A stretch of 29,003 nucleotides of DNA, taken from the NCBI GenBank assembly GCA_937925595.1, contig CALALQ010000152.1:1-29003 (forward strand), written 5' to 3'. The notes below the pieces were generated by a model. It saw nothing but the letters and a program-made list of their open reading frames with translations. It ran no database searches and was not told the origin of the DNA. The stretch's first letter is position 1. The number at the start of each line of letters is the position of its first letter. This DNA comes from an uncultured Demequina sp. (GTDB lineage: Bacteria; Actinomycetota; Actinomycetes; Actinomycetales; Demequinaceae). This document shows, in pieces, positions 6,843 through 14,830 of the stretch. The position numbers and the translations under genes are program-made.

Positions 6843-8138
6843 ATGCCCGGAGCAGTAATCGTCGGCGCCCAGTGGGGCGACGAAGGCAAGGGCAAGGCAA
6901 CGGACCTGCTGGGTTCGCGCGTCGACTACGTCGTGAAGTTCAACGGCGGCAACAACGCCGGTCACACGGTGGTCATTGGCGACCAGAAGTTCGCCCTCCA
7001 CCTGCTGCCGTCCGGCATTCTCACGCCCGGTGTGACGCCGGTCATCGGCAACGGCGTTGTCGTGGACCTGCGCGTGCTGTTCCAGGAGATCGACGGCCTC
7101 ATCGAGCGCGGTGTCGACCCCTCAGCGCTGCTCATCTCCAATGCCGCGCACGTCATCGCGCCGTACGCGCGCACCCTCGACAACGTCACTGAGCGCTTCC
7201 TTGGCAAGCGCAAGATCGGCACCACCGGTCGCGGCATCGGTCCTGCCTACGCAGACAAGATCAACCGCCTCGGCATCCGCATCGGCGACCTGTTCGACGA
7301 GCAGGTGCTGCGCGACAAGATCGAGGGCGCACTGGTCGCCAAGAACCACCTGCTGGTCAAGGTGTACAACCGTCGCGCCATCACCGTCGACGAGGTTGCC
7401 GACGAGCTGTTGAGCTTCCGCGACCGCCTCGAGCCGATGGTGTCCGACACCTCGCTCGTGCTCAACAATGCTCTCGACGAGGGCAAGAACGTGCTGTTCG
7501 AGGGCGGCCAGGCCACGATGCTTGATGTCGACCACGGCACCTATCCGTTCGTGACCTCGTCCAATGCGACGGCGGGTGGCGCGTGCACCGGCTCCGGCGT
7601 TGGTCCCACAAGGATCGACTCGGTGATCGGCATCGCGAAGGCGTACACCACTCGCGTTGGCGAGGGTCCCTTCCCCACCGAGCTGCTCGACAAGTGGGGC
7701 GACCGCCTTCGCGACGTTGGCCACGAGTTCGGCACCACCACGGGCCGGCCCCGACGCTGTGGCTGGTATGACTCGGTCATCACCCGCTACGCGTCGCGCA
7801 TCAACGGCCTCACGGACATCGTGCTCACCAAGCTCGACGTGCTCACGGGCATCGAAGAGATTCCCGTGTGCGTCGCGTATGACGTCAACGGGGTGCGCTA
7901 CCAAGACCTCCCGCTTGACCAGGGCGCCTTTGCCGCGGCTGAGCCGGTCTACGAGACCTTCCCGGGGTGGGACGAGGACATCTCCGGTGCCCGCACCATC
8001 GAGGACCTTCCCGCCAACGCCCGCGACTACGTGACCGCAGTCGAGGAGCTGAGCGGCTGCCGCATCTCCACGATTGGCGTTGGCCCGGGTCGCGACGAGA
8101 TCATCCAGATTCACGACCTGTTGCACGAGCGCGGCTGA
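6843..8138 (+). CDS. purA: adenylosuccinate synthetase
   Basis: Joins IMP and aspartate using GTP to form adenylosuccinate, the first committed step from IMP to AMP. It has 431 residues, the standard length. The N-terminal GTP-binding glycine loop GDEGKGK is at residues 12-18; [10 protein letters not shown], the [13 protein letters not shown] segment, [22 protein letters not shown] and [10 protein letters not shown] follow in family order, with the C-terminal TKLDVLTG guanine-binding element. A GAGGGAGGG ribosome-binding stretch lies just upstream of the ATG, so this gene has a conventional leader, unlike many neighbours. It may be read through from fba past the hairpin. Confidence 0.98.
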   Translation: MPGAVIVGAQWGDEGKGKATDLLGSRVDYVVKFNGGNNAGHTVVIGDQKFALHLLPSGILTPGVTPVIGNGVVVDLRVLFQEIDGLIERGVDPSALLISNAAHVIAPYARTLDNVTERFLGKRKIGTTGRGIGPAYADKINRLGIRIGDLFDEQVLRDKIEGALVAKNHLLVKVYNRRAITVDEVADELLSFRDRLEPMVSDTSLVLNNALDEGKNVLFEGGQATMLDVDHGTYPFVTSSNATAGGACTGSGVGPTRIDSVIGIAKAYTTRVGEGPFPTELLDKWGDRLRDVGHEFGTTTGRPRRCGWYDSVITRYASRINGLTDIVLTKLDVLTGIEEIPVCVAYDVNGVRYQDLPLDQGAFAAAEPVYETFPGWDEDISGARTIEDLPANARDYVTAVEELSGCRISTIGVGPGRDEIIQIHDLLHERG

Positions 8139-8163
8139 TCCGTCGCTCCGGTGGCGGGTGTCG

Positions 8164-8332
8164 GTGGCTGGCCATAGCATCGGCCCCAGGAACAGGATCG
8201 TCCTGGTCTTGCCCTCTGCCTGGTACAGCTGCACCTGGGCCGCCGAAACGAGCACTCCTGCAATGAGACCAGCACATCGGGTACTTCCTCGTGGCGCTCA
8301 CCGCTGCGGGCGCGATCATCGGCGCCCTCTAG
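8164..8332 (+). pseudogene. possible remnant of a small membrane-protein gene
   Basis: The 247-base gap between purA and purD has no convincing intact gene. A plus-strand reading from GTG at 8164 gives RIVLVLPSAWYSCTWAAE in one frame. After a one-base shift near 8262-8276 a second frame gives HIGYFLVALTAAGAIIGAL and a TAG at 8330-8332. Together they would look like a small hydrophobic protein broken by a frameshift. This is weak: both segments are short and there is no ribosome-binding site, so chance open frames are an equally fair reading. Confidence 0.22.
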
Positions 8333-8372
8333 ACCACAGCTCACGGGAATCGTGACTGCGGGACTGCCTCTG

Positions 8373-8378
8373 TAGACT
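8373..8378 (+). promoter_or_regulatory. -10 box for purD (leaderless)
   Basis: TAGACT ends 7 bases before the purD GTG. The same hexamer at the same distance precedes purS. A short inverted repeat TCACG-GGAAT-CGTGA lies just upstream (8341-8355), where a -35 region or operator would be. Confidence 0.5.
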
Positions 8379-8385
8379 CGCAGCC

Positions 8386-9663
8386 GTGATCATCCTCCTC
8401 GTTGGATCCGGCGCGCGCGAGCACGCCCTCGCCAGGGCCCTGAGCCAGGACCCCGCCGTCACCGCACTGCACGCGATCCCGGGCAATCCCGGCATCGGTC
8501 AGGTCGCGACGCTGCACGCGGGCGACCAGAACGACGGCGCAGTCGTTGCCGCCCTCGCGAAGGAAGTGGGCGCCGACCTCGTGGTGGTTGGACCCGAGGC
8601 GCCGCTCGTCGCGGGAGTGGCCGACGCCGTGCGTGCCGCAGGCATCCCCGTGTTCGGACCGTCGGGCGAGGCCGCGATGCTCGAGGGCTCCAAAGCCTTC
8701 GCCAAGGAGGTCATGGCGGCAGCGTCGGTCCCCACCGCCGACTCGCTGACCTGCACCACCATCCCTGAACTGCACGTGGCCCTCACCCGCTTTGGCGCTC
8801 CGCACGTCGTCAAGGACGACGGGCTCGCCGCAGGCAAGGGCGTCGTGGTGACCAGCGACCGCGCCGAGGCGCTCGAGCACGGTCGCGCGATCATCGAGGC
8901 CGGCGGCTCCGTGGTGGTCGAGGAGTTCCTCGACGGACCGGAGGTCAGCCTGTTCTGCCTGTGCGACGGCACCACGGTGGTCCCGCTGCAGCCCGCCCAG
9001 GACTTCAAGCGCGCCTACGACAAGGACGAGGGCCCCAACACCGGTGGCATGGGCGCGTACAGCCCGCTGCCGTGGGCGCCGCAGTATCTGGTCGCCGACG
9101 TGGTCCAGCACGTCGCGCAGCCTACGGTCGACGAGATGGCCCGGCGCGGCACGCCCTTCGTTGGCGTTCTCTACTGCGGCCTCGCGATCACGAGCAAGGG
9201 TGTGCGTGTTGTCGAGTTCAACGCGCGGTTCGGCGACCCTGAGACGCAGGTGGTGCTCGCTCGACTGCAGACCCCGCTCGCAGGCGTGCTGCTCGCCGCC
9301 GCACAAGGTCGCCTCGACGAGGCCCCCACGCTGCAGTGGAGCGAGGACGCGGCGGTCACGGTGGTCATCGCCGCGAAGGACTACCCCGCCTCGCCGCGCA
9401 AGGGCGACCCCATCACCGGCATCGAGGCCGCGGAGGCGCTCGACAACGTCCACGTCCTCCACGCAGGCACCAACATTGTGGATCTGCCCGACGCTGGGCC
9501 CACCTTGGTCTCCGACGGCGGCCGGGTGCTCTCGGTAGTAGGCGTGGGGCCGGGTCTGGTTGGCGCTCGCGAGCGCGCTTACGCCGGGGTGGAGCTCATC
9601 GGCTTGCCCGGCTCTCATCACCGCAGCGACATCGCCCTTAAGGCCGCTGAGGCGGTGGGCTGA
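8386..9663 (+). CDS. purD: phosphoribosylamine-glycine ligase (GARS)
   Basis: ATP-grasp enzyme that joins phosphoribosylamine and glycine to give GAR, step 2 of de novo purine synthesis. It has 425 residues, the normal length. The N-terminal glycine loop [16 protein letters not shown] opens the protein; [44 protein letters not shown] and the ATP-grasp metal site [12 protein letters not shown] follow in order. A GTG start is used, with no Shine-Dalgarno and a -10-like box immediately upstream. The stop overlaps the purC start by one base (TGATG), so the two genes are transcriptionally and probably translationally coupled. Confidence 0.98.
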   Translation: MIILLVGSGAREHALARALSQDPAVTALHAIPGNPGIGQVATLHAGDQNDGAVVAALAKEVGADLVVVGPEAPLVAGVADAVRAAGIPVFGPSGEAAMLEGSKAFAKEVMAAASVPTADSLTCTTIPELHVALTRFGAPHVVKDDGLAAGKGVVVTSDRAEALEHGRAIIEAGGSVVVEEFLDGPEVSLFCLCDGTTVVPLQPAQDFKRAYDKDEGPNTGGMGAYSPLPWAPQYLVADVVQHVAQPTVDEMARRGTPFVGVLYCGLAITSKGVRVVEFNARFGDPETQVVLARLQTPLAGVLLAAAQGRLDEAPTLQWSEDAAVTVVIAAKDYPASPRKGDPITGIEAAEALDNVHVLHAGTNIVDLPDAGPTLVSDGGRVLSVVGVGPGLVGARERAYAGVELIGLPGSHHRSDIALKAAEAVG

Positions 9664-10556
9664 TGGCGCTCGCGAACATTCCCGAGGCGCCGGAGGTTCC
9701 GGGCTGGCGACACGTCTACTCGGGGAAGGTTCGCGACCTCTACGAGCCCATAGAGCCGCATCCTCGCGGCGATGTGGTGCTCGTAGTCGCGAGCGACCGC
9801 ATCAGCGCCTTCGACTGGGTGCTGCCCACCGTCGTTCCTGGCAAGGGTGAGATTCTCACGGCGCTGAGCCTGTGGTGGTTCGACCAGATCCGCGACATCG
9901 TGCCCAACCACACCGTTGAGACCCCCGTTCCGGTGGAGGTCGCGGGCCGCGCCATGGTGTGCCAGCGCCTCGAGATGTTCCCCGTGGAGTGTGTGGCCCG
10001 CGGCTACCTCACCGGCTCCGGCCTCGTGGAGTACACGGCCACCGGCGACGTGTGCGGCGTGGCGCTTCCGCCGGGTCTTGTTGACGGCTCCCGCCTTCCG
10101 GAACCGATCTTCACACCAGCCACCAAGGCGGAGCTCGGCGACCACGACGAAAACGTCAGCTTCGACAAGGTTGCCGCCGAGGTAGGACTCGAGACCGCCA
10201 CAACGTTGCGTGACCTCACCCTGCGGCTCTACTCGCGAGCCCACGAGATCGCCGCGTCAAAGGGCATCATCCTCGCGGACACCAAGTTCGAGTTCGGCAC
10301 GGACCGTGAGGGCCGCATCGTCATCGGTGACGAGGTCCTCACTCCTGACTCGAGCCGCTTCTGGCCCGCCGACGAATGGGAACCGGGCCACGCGCAGCCC
10401 AGCTATGACAAGCAGTACGTGAGGGACTGGCTCACGTCGCCAGAGTCGGGCTGGGACCGCAACTCCGGAAAGGCACCCCCGCCGCTTCCCGACGAGGTCG
10501 TCGAGCGCACCCGCCAGCGCTATCTCGAGGCCTATGACCGCCTCGCGAAGAACTAG
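9663..10556 (+). CDS. purC: phosphoribosylaminoimidazole-succinocarboxamide synthase
   Basis: SAICAR synthetase: couples CAIR with aspartate using ATP in purine synthesis. It has 297 residues, matching the single-domain bacterial and yeast-like form. Recognisable segments are SGKVRDLYE near residues 21-29, ASDRISAFDWVLP, ECVARGYLTGSGLVEY (substrate loop) and the late DEVLTPDSSRFWP segment with KQYVRDWL. It begins inside the purD stop codon. The gene ends 36 bases before a small membrane-anchored protein gene. Confidence 0.98.
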   Translation: MALANIPEAPEVPGWRHVYSGKVRDLYEPIEPHPRGDVVLVVASDRISAFDWVLPTVVPGKGEILTALSLWWFDQIRDIVPNHTVETPVPVEVAGRAMVCQRLEMFPVECVARGYLTGSGLVEYTATGDVCGVALPPGLVDGSRLPEPIFTPATKAELGDHDENVSFDKVAAEVGLETATTLRDLTLRLYSRAHEIAASKGIILADTKFEFGTDREGRIVIGDEVLTPDSSRFWPADEWEPGHAQPSYDKQYVRDWLTSPESGWDRNSGKAPPPLPDEVVERTRQRYLEAYDRLAKN

Positions 10557-10592
10557 TCCCAACCACTCGCGCCGCGGCTCCGTTCTCACTGC

Positions 10593-11009
10593 ATGAAGAC
10601 TCGCCGCTGCCTCGTTGCCGTAATTGTCACCGTCGCCTGCCTCGCCGCAGTGGGCGCCGGGCTGCTCTTTGTGAACCTCAACGTCTCCCCGGGCTCCACC
10701 AACTACGCGAGCCGCATCGACGAGGTCGTGTACTACCCCGCGTGCGGCAACGAAGTGCTTGAGTTCGAGGGTCGCACCTGGTATCCGATTGTTCGCGAGA
10801 ACTGGCAGCCGCCGCATGACCAGGCCCTTGGCGTCACGGGCGGCGCGGGCATCGCCATGACCGTGCCGATGGTCGCGGCGCCGGGCCCCGGCGACGATGT
10901 GGGCACTCTGTACATCTGGAACACGGGCCGCGCGTATTGGGCTTCGGACAACGGCGATCTCGCGACGTGGCTCACTCTGGTGCCGCAGTCCTACAACTGG
11001 GTGTGCTGA
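10593..11009 (+). CDS. small membrane-anchored or secreted protein, unknown function
   Basis: Protein of 138 residues. A basic start (MKTRRC) and a hydrophobic segment at about residues 7-28 act as an uncleaved anchor or signal peptide, followed by an extracytoplasmic domain rich in aromatic residues (YYPACGNEVLEF, GRTWYPIVRENWQPP, IWNTGRAYWASDNGDLATWL). The mature part has two cysteines, in YYPACG and at the very C-terminus (NWVC), which could form a disulfide outside the cell. I do not recognise a named family. It lies between purC and purS on the same strand but nothing ties it to purine synthesis. There is no clear ribosome-binding site or -10 box at the ATG. Confidence 0.7.
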   Translation: MKTRRCLVAVIVTVACLAAVGAGLLFVNLNVSPGSTNYASRIDEVVYYPACGNEVLEFEGRTWYPIVRENWQPPHDQALGVTGGAGIAMTVPMVAAPGPGDDVGTLYIWNTGRAYWASDNGDLATWLTLVPQSYNWVC

Positions 11010-11044
11010 CGAAGCGCCGCCGCGGAGCGCCCAAGCGCGCCCGG

Positions 11045-11050
11045 TAGACT
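11045..11050 (+). promoter_or_regulatory. -10 box for purS (leaderless)
   Basis: TAGACT ends 7 bases before the purS ATG, the same hexamer and spacing as at purD. This suggests that the purS-purQ-kinase unit has its own promoter. Confidence 0.5.
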
Positions 11051-11057
11051 TCCGCCC

Positions 11058-11315
11058 ATGGCCACGATTCTCGTCTCCGTCATGCCCAAGCCCGAGATCC
11101 TCGACCCGCAGGGCAAGGCCGTCGGCGCCGCCCTTGCGCGCCTTGGCTTCGACGGGGTCGAGCAGGTCCGTCAGGGCAAGCGCTTTGAGCTCACGGTCGC
11201 CGGAGAGGTGACCGACGCTGTGCTTGAGCGGGTGCGGGAGGCGGCGGTCACGCTGCTGTCCAATCCCGTCATCGAGGACGTCGTCGCGGTGGAGGTTCTG
11301 GAGACCGCCCAGTGA
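11058..11315 (+). CDS. purS: phosphoribosylformylglycinamidine synthase, PurS subunit
   Basis: Small structural subunit (85 residues) of the three-part FGAM synthase; it bridges the glutaminase PurQ and the synthetase PurL in step 4 of purine synthesis. The sequence fits the family along its length: [17 protein letters not shown] at the start, a [13 protein letters not shown] middle and the closing [15 protein letters not shown]. The last 4 bases overlap purQ (GTGA), the usual coupling for these subunits. Confidence 0.97.
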   Translation: MATILVSVMPKPEILDPQGKAVGAALARLGFDGVEQVRQGKRFELTVAGEVTDAVLERVREAAVTLLSNPVIEDVVAVEVLETAQ

Positions 11316-12016
11316 CCGCACGCATCGGTGTTGTCACCTTCCCCGGCACTCTCGACGACCGCGACGCGCTGCGCGCGGTGCGCATCGCCGGCGGAGAGCC
11401 GGTCTCGCTGTGGCACGGCTCCGCGTCCCTTGAGAACGTCGATGCGGTAGTCCTTCCCGGCGGCTTCTCGTACGGCGACTACCTGCGCGCGGGAGCGATC
11501 GCCCGCTTCTCGCCCATCATGGAGTCCATCGTCGACGCCGCGAATGGCGGCATGCCCGTGCTTGGCATCTGCAACGGCTTCCAGGTCCTCACCGAGGTGC
11601 ACCTGCTGCCTGGCTCGATGATCAAGAATGAGCACTTGCACTTCATCTGCCGCGACCAGGTGCTGCGTGTTGAGAACGCTGAGACGGCCTGGACCAGCGA
11701 GTACCGCCAGGGCGAAGAGATCACCGTCCCCCTGAAGAACCAGGACGGCCAATACGTCGCCGACGAGCGCACCCTCGACGAGCTCGAGGCGGAGGGCCGG
11801 GTGGCGTTCCGGTATGTGGGCTTCAATCCCAACGGCTCTCGCCGCGACATCGCCGGCATCACCAACGCCCGCGGAAACGTCGTGGGCCTCATGCCTCACC
11901 CCGAGCATGCTGTCGAGCCCGGCTTCGGCCCCGACTCTGTCGAGAGTGGTCGCAACGGCACCGACGGCCTCGCCTTCTTCACCTCCGCCATCAAGGGCCT
12001 GCTCGCGACCGCATGA
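11312..12016 (+). CDS. purQ: phosphoribosylformylglycinamidine synthase, PurQ glutaminase subunit
   Basis: Class I glutamine amidotransferase that releases ammonia from glutamine for FGAM synthesis. It has 234 residues, the normal length. The nucleophile lies in GICNGFQVL (Cys87), and the His/Glu pair of the triad in [10 protein letters not shown] (His196, Glu198). [13 protein letters not shown] and [17 protein letters not shown] are family landmarks. It starts with GTG inside the purS stop and ends with an ATGA overlap into the P-loop kinase gene. The partner purL, usually next to purQ, is not in this window. Confidence 0.98.
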   Translation: MTARIGVVTFPGTLDDRDALRAVRIAGGEPVSLWHGSASLENVDAVVLPGGFSYGDYLRAGAIARFSPIMESIVDAANGGMPVLGICNGFQVLTEVHLLPGSMIKNEHLHFICRDQVLRVENAETAWTSEYRQGEEITVPLKNQDGQYVADERTLDELEAEGRVAFRYVGFNPNGSRRDIAGITNARGNVVGLMPHPEHAVEPGFGPDSVESGRNGTDGLAFFTSAIKGLLATA

Positions 12017-12669
12017 CGCGCCGCGGGGAGGTGATCGCGGCGGTCGCCGCGGCCGTTCCCGCACCCCACGGCTGGCCTGTGCGCGTCGCCATTGACGGCA
12101 TGACGGGCACCGGCAAGACCACCTTTATCCAGGAACTGGCCGACGCTCTGCGTGCGTTGGGCGTAAAGGTCACCACAGCGTCGGGCGACGATTTTCACCA
12201 CCAGCGCGAGGTGAGATACCGGCAGGGGCGCCACTCCGCGCGCGGATACCTCGAGGATGCCTATGACTATGGGGCGATGGCGGACAAGCTGCTTGCGCCG
12301 CTTGCGCCCGGTGGGTCGCGCGAGGTGCGCCTGCGTCACCACGATCTGGTGAGCGACGCGATCCTCGATGACGAACCCGTGGTGACGCTGGACGGGGACG
12401 CGGTGCTGCTTGTTGAGGGGTCGTTTCTGCAGCGGCCGGAGGTGGCTCCGCACTGGGACTTCGTGATTGTGCTCGAGGCGACGAAGGAGGCCTCAGCGCT
12501 GCGGCAGGTGACTCGCGATGGGGCCCCGGCGGATCCAGAGGACCCGTATCACGCGAGGTACTTTGGGGCGTATGACATCTATGTCGAGGAGATGAGTCCG
12601 CGCGATCGCGCTGATGTGATTGTCGAGAACACGGACCTCACCGCGCCGGTGCTCCTCCGGGGCGCGTGA
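12013..12669 (+). CDS. uridine-kinase-like P-loop phosphotransferase
   Basis: Protein of 218 residues in the uridine kinase / phosphoribulokinase-like P-loop group. The Walker A motif GMTGTGKTT is at residues 29-37; [17 protein letters not shown] resembles the substrate-binding D-D-F-Y/H loop of nucleoside kinases, and [25 protein letters not shown] carries the Walker-B-like strand. The nucleoside substrate is not certain. The ATGA overlap with purQ makes translational coupling likely and suggests co-regulation of salvage with purine synthesis, which is an inference. It lacks the C-terminal UPRT domain of fused forms. Confidence 0.8.
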   Translation: MTRRGEVIAAVAAAVPAPHGWPVRVAIDGMTGTGKTTFIQELADALRALGVKVTTASGDDFHHQREVRYRQGRHSARGYLEDAYDYGAMADKLLAPLAPGGSREVRLRHHDLVSDAILDDEPVVTLDGDAVLLVEGSFLQRPEVAPHWDFVIVLEATKEASALRQVTRDGAPADPEDPYHARYFGAYDIYVEEMSPRDRADVIVENTDLTAPVLLRGA

Positions 12670-12699
12670 GGGCGGCGGCCGCCGGTGCCGGCGCTCATG

Positions 12700-12720
12700 T
12701 CCGGCTTTCTCCCTGCCGGA
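12700..12720 (+). terminator. weak hairpin after the purS-purQ-kinase unit
   Basis: TCCGGC (12700-12705) and GCCGGA (12715-12720) form a perfect 6-pair stem with a 9-base loop, 31 bases after the kinase stop. There is no U-tract. It may be a weak terminator for the purine operon. Confidence 0.3.
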
Positions 12721-12789
12721 ACTCCTAGTGGTCATGGATGTCAGCTGTTCGGTTGTAGCGTGCGGCATTTCTCACGTTCGCGCGCATTT

Positions 12790-12810
12790 GTGAACGGTTC
12801 ACGATAGTCT
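12790..12810 (+). promoter_or_regulatory. palindromic operator candidate and -10 box
   Basis: GTGAACGGTTCAC (12790-12802) is a perfect 13-base palindrome with a single central G. Two bases later TAGTCT (12805-12810) ends 7 bases before the ATG at 12818. The palindrome occupies the region just upstream of the -10 box, where a repressor could block RNA polymerase. Confidence 0.5.
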
Positions 12811-12817
12811 CGCAGGC

Positions 12818-13774
12818 ATGCGACGCCTCATTGCTGTGGCGGCCGCGCTGGCACTGGTGAGTGGTCTCGCCGTGGCAGCCGTGACCGCGTCCCCCGCCGA
12901 AGCTGCTGTCCCCACCCTGCGCACCACGCTGAGTTCGTGCAAGGTCTTCCCCAAGGACAACCCGTGGAACAAGGACATCTCCAAGGCGAAGGTCCATCCC
13001 AAGTCGGCGAAGTGGGTCGCGAGCATCGGCAAGACCAAGAAGCTGCACCCTGACTTCGGCACGTTCTGGAACGGCCAGCCCATTGGCATCCCCTATGTCA
13101 CGGTCACCAATTCCACTCCCAAGGTGCCCGTGAAGTTCACGTACAAATCGGAATCCGATAAGGGCCCCTACCCCATCCCCAAGAACGCACCCATCGAGGG
13201 CGGAAAGAAGAGCAAGGGCGATCGCCACGTCATCGTCATCAACACCTCGACATGCAAGCTCTACGAACTGTATGCCGCGTACCCCGTTGACGGCGGCAAG
13301 TCGTGGAAGGCGGGCTCGGGCGCGATCTTCGACCTCAAGTCCAACAAGCTGCGCCCCAAGTATTGGACCTCGGCCGACGCCGCCGGTCTGCCGATCTTCC
13401 CCGGCCTGGTGCGCTACGACGAGGTCAAGGCCGGCAAGATCAATCACGCACTGCGCTTCACGGTGTCGAAGACCCAGAAGGGCTTCATCTCCCCTGCACG
13501 TCACTACGCGAGCTCGTCGACCAACGCGAACCTGCCTCCCATGGGTGCTCGGTTCCGCCTTAAGAAGTCGTACAGTTGCGCCAAGTACTCGAAGGAAGTG
13601 CGGGTCATCTGCGCGGCCCTCAAGAAGTACGGCATGATTGTCGCCGACAACGGCTCTGACTGGTTCATCTCTGGCCAGCACGACCCACGCTGGAACGACG
13701 CAAAGCTCAACGACTTGAAGAAGATTCCTGGATCGGCCTTCGAGGTGGTCTACACCGGCGGCATCACCAAGTAG
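12818..13774 (+). CDS. secreted protein of unknown function
   Basis: Protein of 318 residues with a clear Sec signal peptide: MRR, then a hydrophobic stretch to about residue 22 and an alanine-rich cleavage region near SPAEAA (26-31). The mature domain is rich in Lys, Pro and Gly and contains blocks I recognise as a conserved but uncharacterised secreted family: FPKDNPWNKDIS, LHPDFG, GPYPIPKNAPIEGG, DRHVIVI, SADAAGLPIFPGLVRYDEV, LPPMGARFRLK and GMIVADNGSDWFISG. Four cysteines in the mature part could form disulfides. No catalytic motif is evident. The gene seems to stand alone, with a palindrome over its promoter, and converges on the oxidoreductase gene with 10 bases between the stops. Confidence 0.8.
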   Translation: MRRLIAVAAALALVSGLAVAAVTASPAEAAVPTLRTTLSSCKVFPKDNPWNKDISKAKVHPKSAKWVASIGKTKKLHPDFGTFWNGQPIGIPYVTVTNSTPKVPVKFTYKSESDKGPYPIPKNAPIEGGKKSKGDRHVIVINTSTCKLYELYAAYPVDGGKSWKAGSGAIFDLKSNKLRPKYWTSADAAGLPIFPGLVRYDEVKAGKINHALRFTVSKTQKGFISPARHYASSSTNANLPPMGARFRLKKSYSCAKYSKEVRVICAALKKYGMIVADNGSDWFISGQHDPRWNDAKLNDLKKIPGSAFEVVYTGGITK

Positions 13775-13784
13775 CAGCCCGACG

Positions 13785-14813
13785 CTAACTCGCCAAGGCG
13801 TCCCGGATCGCCGCGAGCGCGACAAAGGTGGTGTGGTTGAAGTCGGCTCCCAACTGGCTGGGAACCGTGACCAGGAGGGTGTCCGCTGCGGCGACCGCAG
13901 CGTCGGCCCGCAGTTCGTCGATGATCTTGTCCGGCTCGCCGACGTAGGTCTTGCCGAAGGTGCCCACGGTGTTGTCGATCTCGCCGATCTGGTCGCGGTT
14001 GCCGCCGATGCGCTCCTTCTCGAGGTAGGGGCCGAAGTACAGGCGGGAGTGATCGTCGACGATGGGCATGATCGAGCGCGAGACGGACACTCGCGGCTCG
14101 CCGGTATGGCCTGCGGCGGCCCAGGACTCGCGGAAGGCCTCGATCTGGCGGGTCTGCAGCACGTCGAGCGGCTCGCCGGTCGCCTCGAGCACTAGGGTCG
14201 ACGACATGAGGTGCATTCCCAGTTCGCCCACCTTGCGAGCGGATTCGGTATTGCCCGCTCCGTACCAGATGCGGTCGCTGAGTCCAGGAGAGTAGGGCTG
14301 GATGGGGAGCAGCTCGCCGGGCATGACGTGCGCATGGGCGGCTGGCTCCGCGATGCCTTCGCCAGAGATTGCGCGCCGGAACAGCGCGATGCGGGCGGCG
14401 GCGTCCTCCACCGGAAGCATGCCGTCGGGAAGCGGATAGCCGAACTCGCCGGGGCCATCGAGAGCCATCTCCGGTGAGCCTCGGCTCACTCCCAACTGGA
14501 GCCGGCTGCCAACGAGCAGGTCCGTCGTGGCGGCGAGCTCCGCCATGTACAGGGGGTTCTCGTACCGCATGTTGATGACGCCCGTGCCCAGCTCGATGCG
14601 TTCGGTCGCGCGACCCATCGCCGTGAGGATGGGGAAAGGCGAGGCGAGGTTCTGCTCCCAGTGATGCACGCGGATCCAGGCGCCGTCCATGCCGGCGTCC
14701 TCGGCCGCCTCGGCAAGACGCACCGTATCGAGCAGGGTCTCCTTGGCGGACCTGACTTTGGAGGCCGGGGCGTTTGACCACCAGCCGAAACTCAAGAACC
14801 CGATCCGCTGCAT
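13785..14813 (-). CDS. LLM-class flavin-dependent oxidoreductase
   Basis: Luciferase-like monooxygenase fold (TIM barrel, FMN or F420), 342 residues. The start MQRIGFLSFG, AEAAEDAGMDGAWIRVHHWEQNLASPFPILTAMGRATERIELGTGVINMRYENPLYMAE-type core (about residues 34-90) and LQLGVSRGSPE are typical of the family. The substrate and the choice of cofactor (FMN versus F420) cannot be fixed from sequence; both occur in actinobacteria. TAGCGT (14825 to 14820) ends 6 bases before the ATG, so a leaderless start is predicted. It diverges from the GNAT-kinase fusion with a 17-base gap. Confidence 0.9.
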   Translation of the reverse strand: MQRIGFLSFGWWSNAPASKVRSAKETLLDTVRLAEAAEDAGMDGAWIRVHHWEQNLASPFPILTAMGRATERIELGTGVINMRYENPLYMAELAATTDLLVGSRLQLGVSRGSPEMALDGPGEFGYPLPDGMLPVEDAAARIALFRRAISGEGIAEPAAHAHVMPGELLPIQPYSPGLSDRIWYGAGNTESARKVGELGMHLMSSTLVLEATGEPLDVLQTRQIEAFRESWAAAGHTGEPRVSVSRSIMPIVDDHSRLYFGPYLEKERIGGNRDQIGEIDNTVGTFGKTYVGEPDKIIDELRADAAVAAADTLLVTVPSQLGADFNHTTFVALAAIRDALAS

Positions 14814-14830
14814 GGTCCTACGCTAAGCCC
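14814..14830. promoter_or_regulatory. second bidirectional promoter with overlapping -10 boxes
   Basis: The gap between the two divergent ATGs is 17 bases. Its core TACGCTA (14819-14825) reads TACGCT on the plus strand (14819-14824) and TAGCGT on the minus strand (14825-14820). Each box ends exactly 6 bases before its start codon. The geometry is identical to that at 5085-5101, although the sequence differs. Confidence 0.65.

Noticed and set aside
5586..7001. 471-residue minus-strand open frame opposite fba and the start of purA
   Set aside because: Antisense to two essential, well-identified genes and of shadow-like composition.
8341..8355. TCACG-GGAAT-CGTGA as a purine repressor operator upstream of purD
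   Set aside because: Only 5-base arms and no similar site in front of purS or purA, so no regulator was assigned.
12674..12693. GC-rich palindromes (GGCGGCCGCC, GCCGGTGCCGGC) after the kinase gene
   Set aside because: Short GC palindromes are expected by chance at this base composition; only the adjacent TCCGGC/GCCGGA hairpin was kept, at low confidence.
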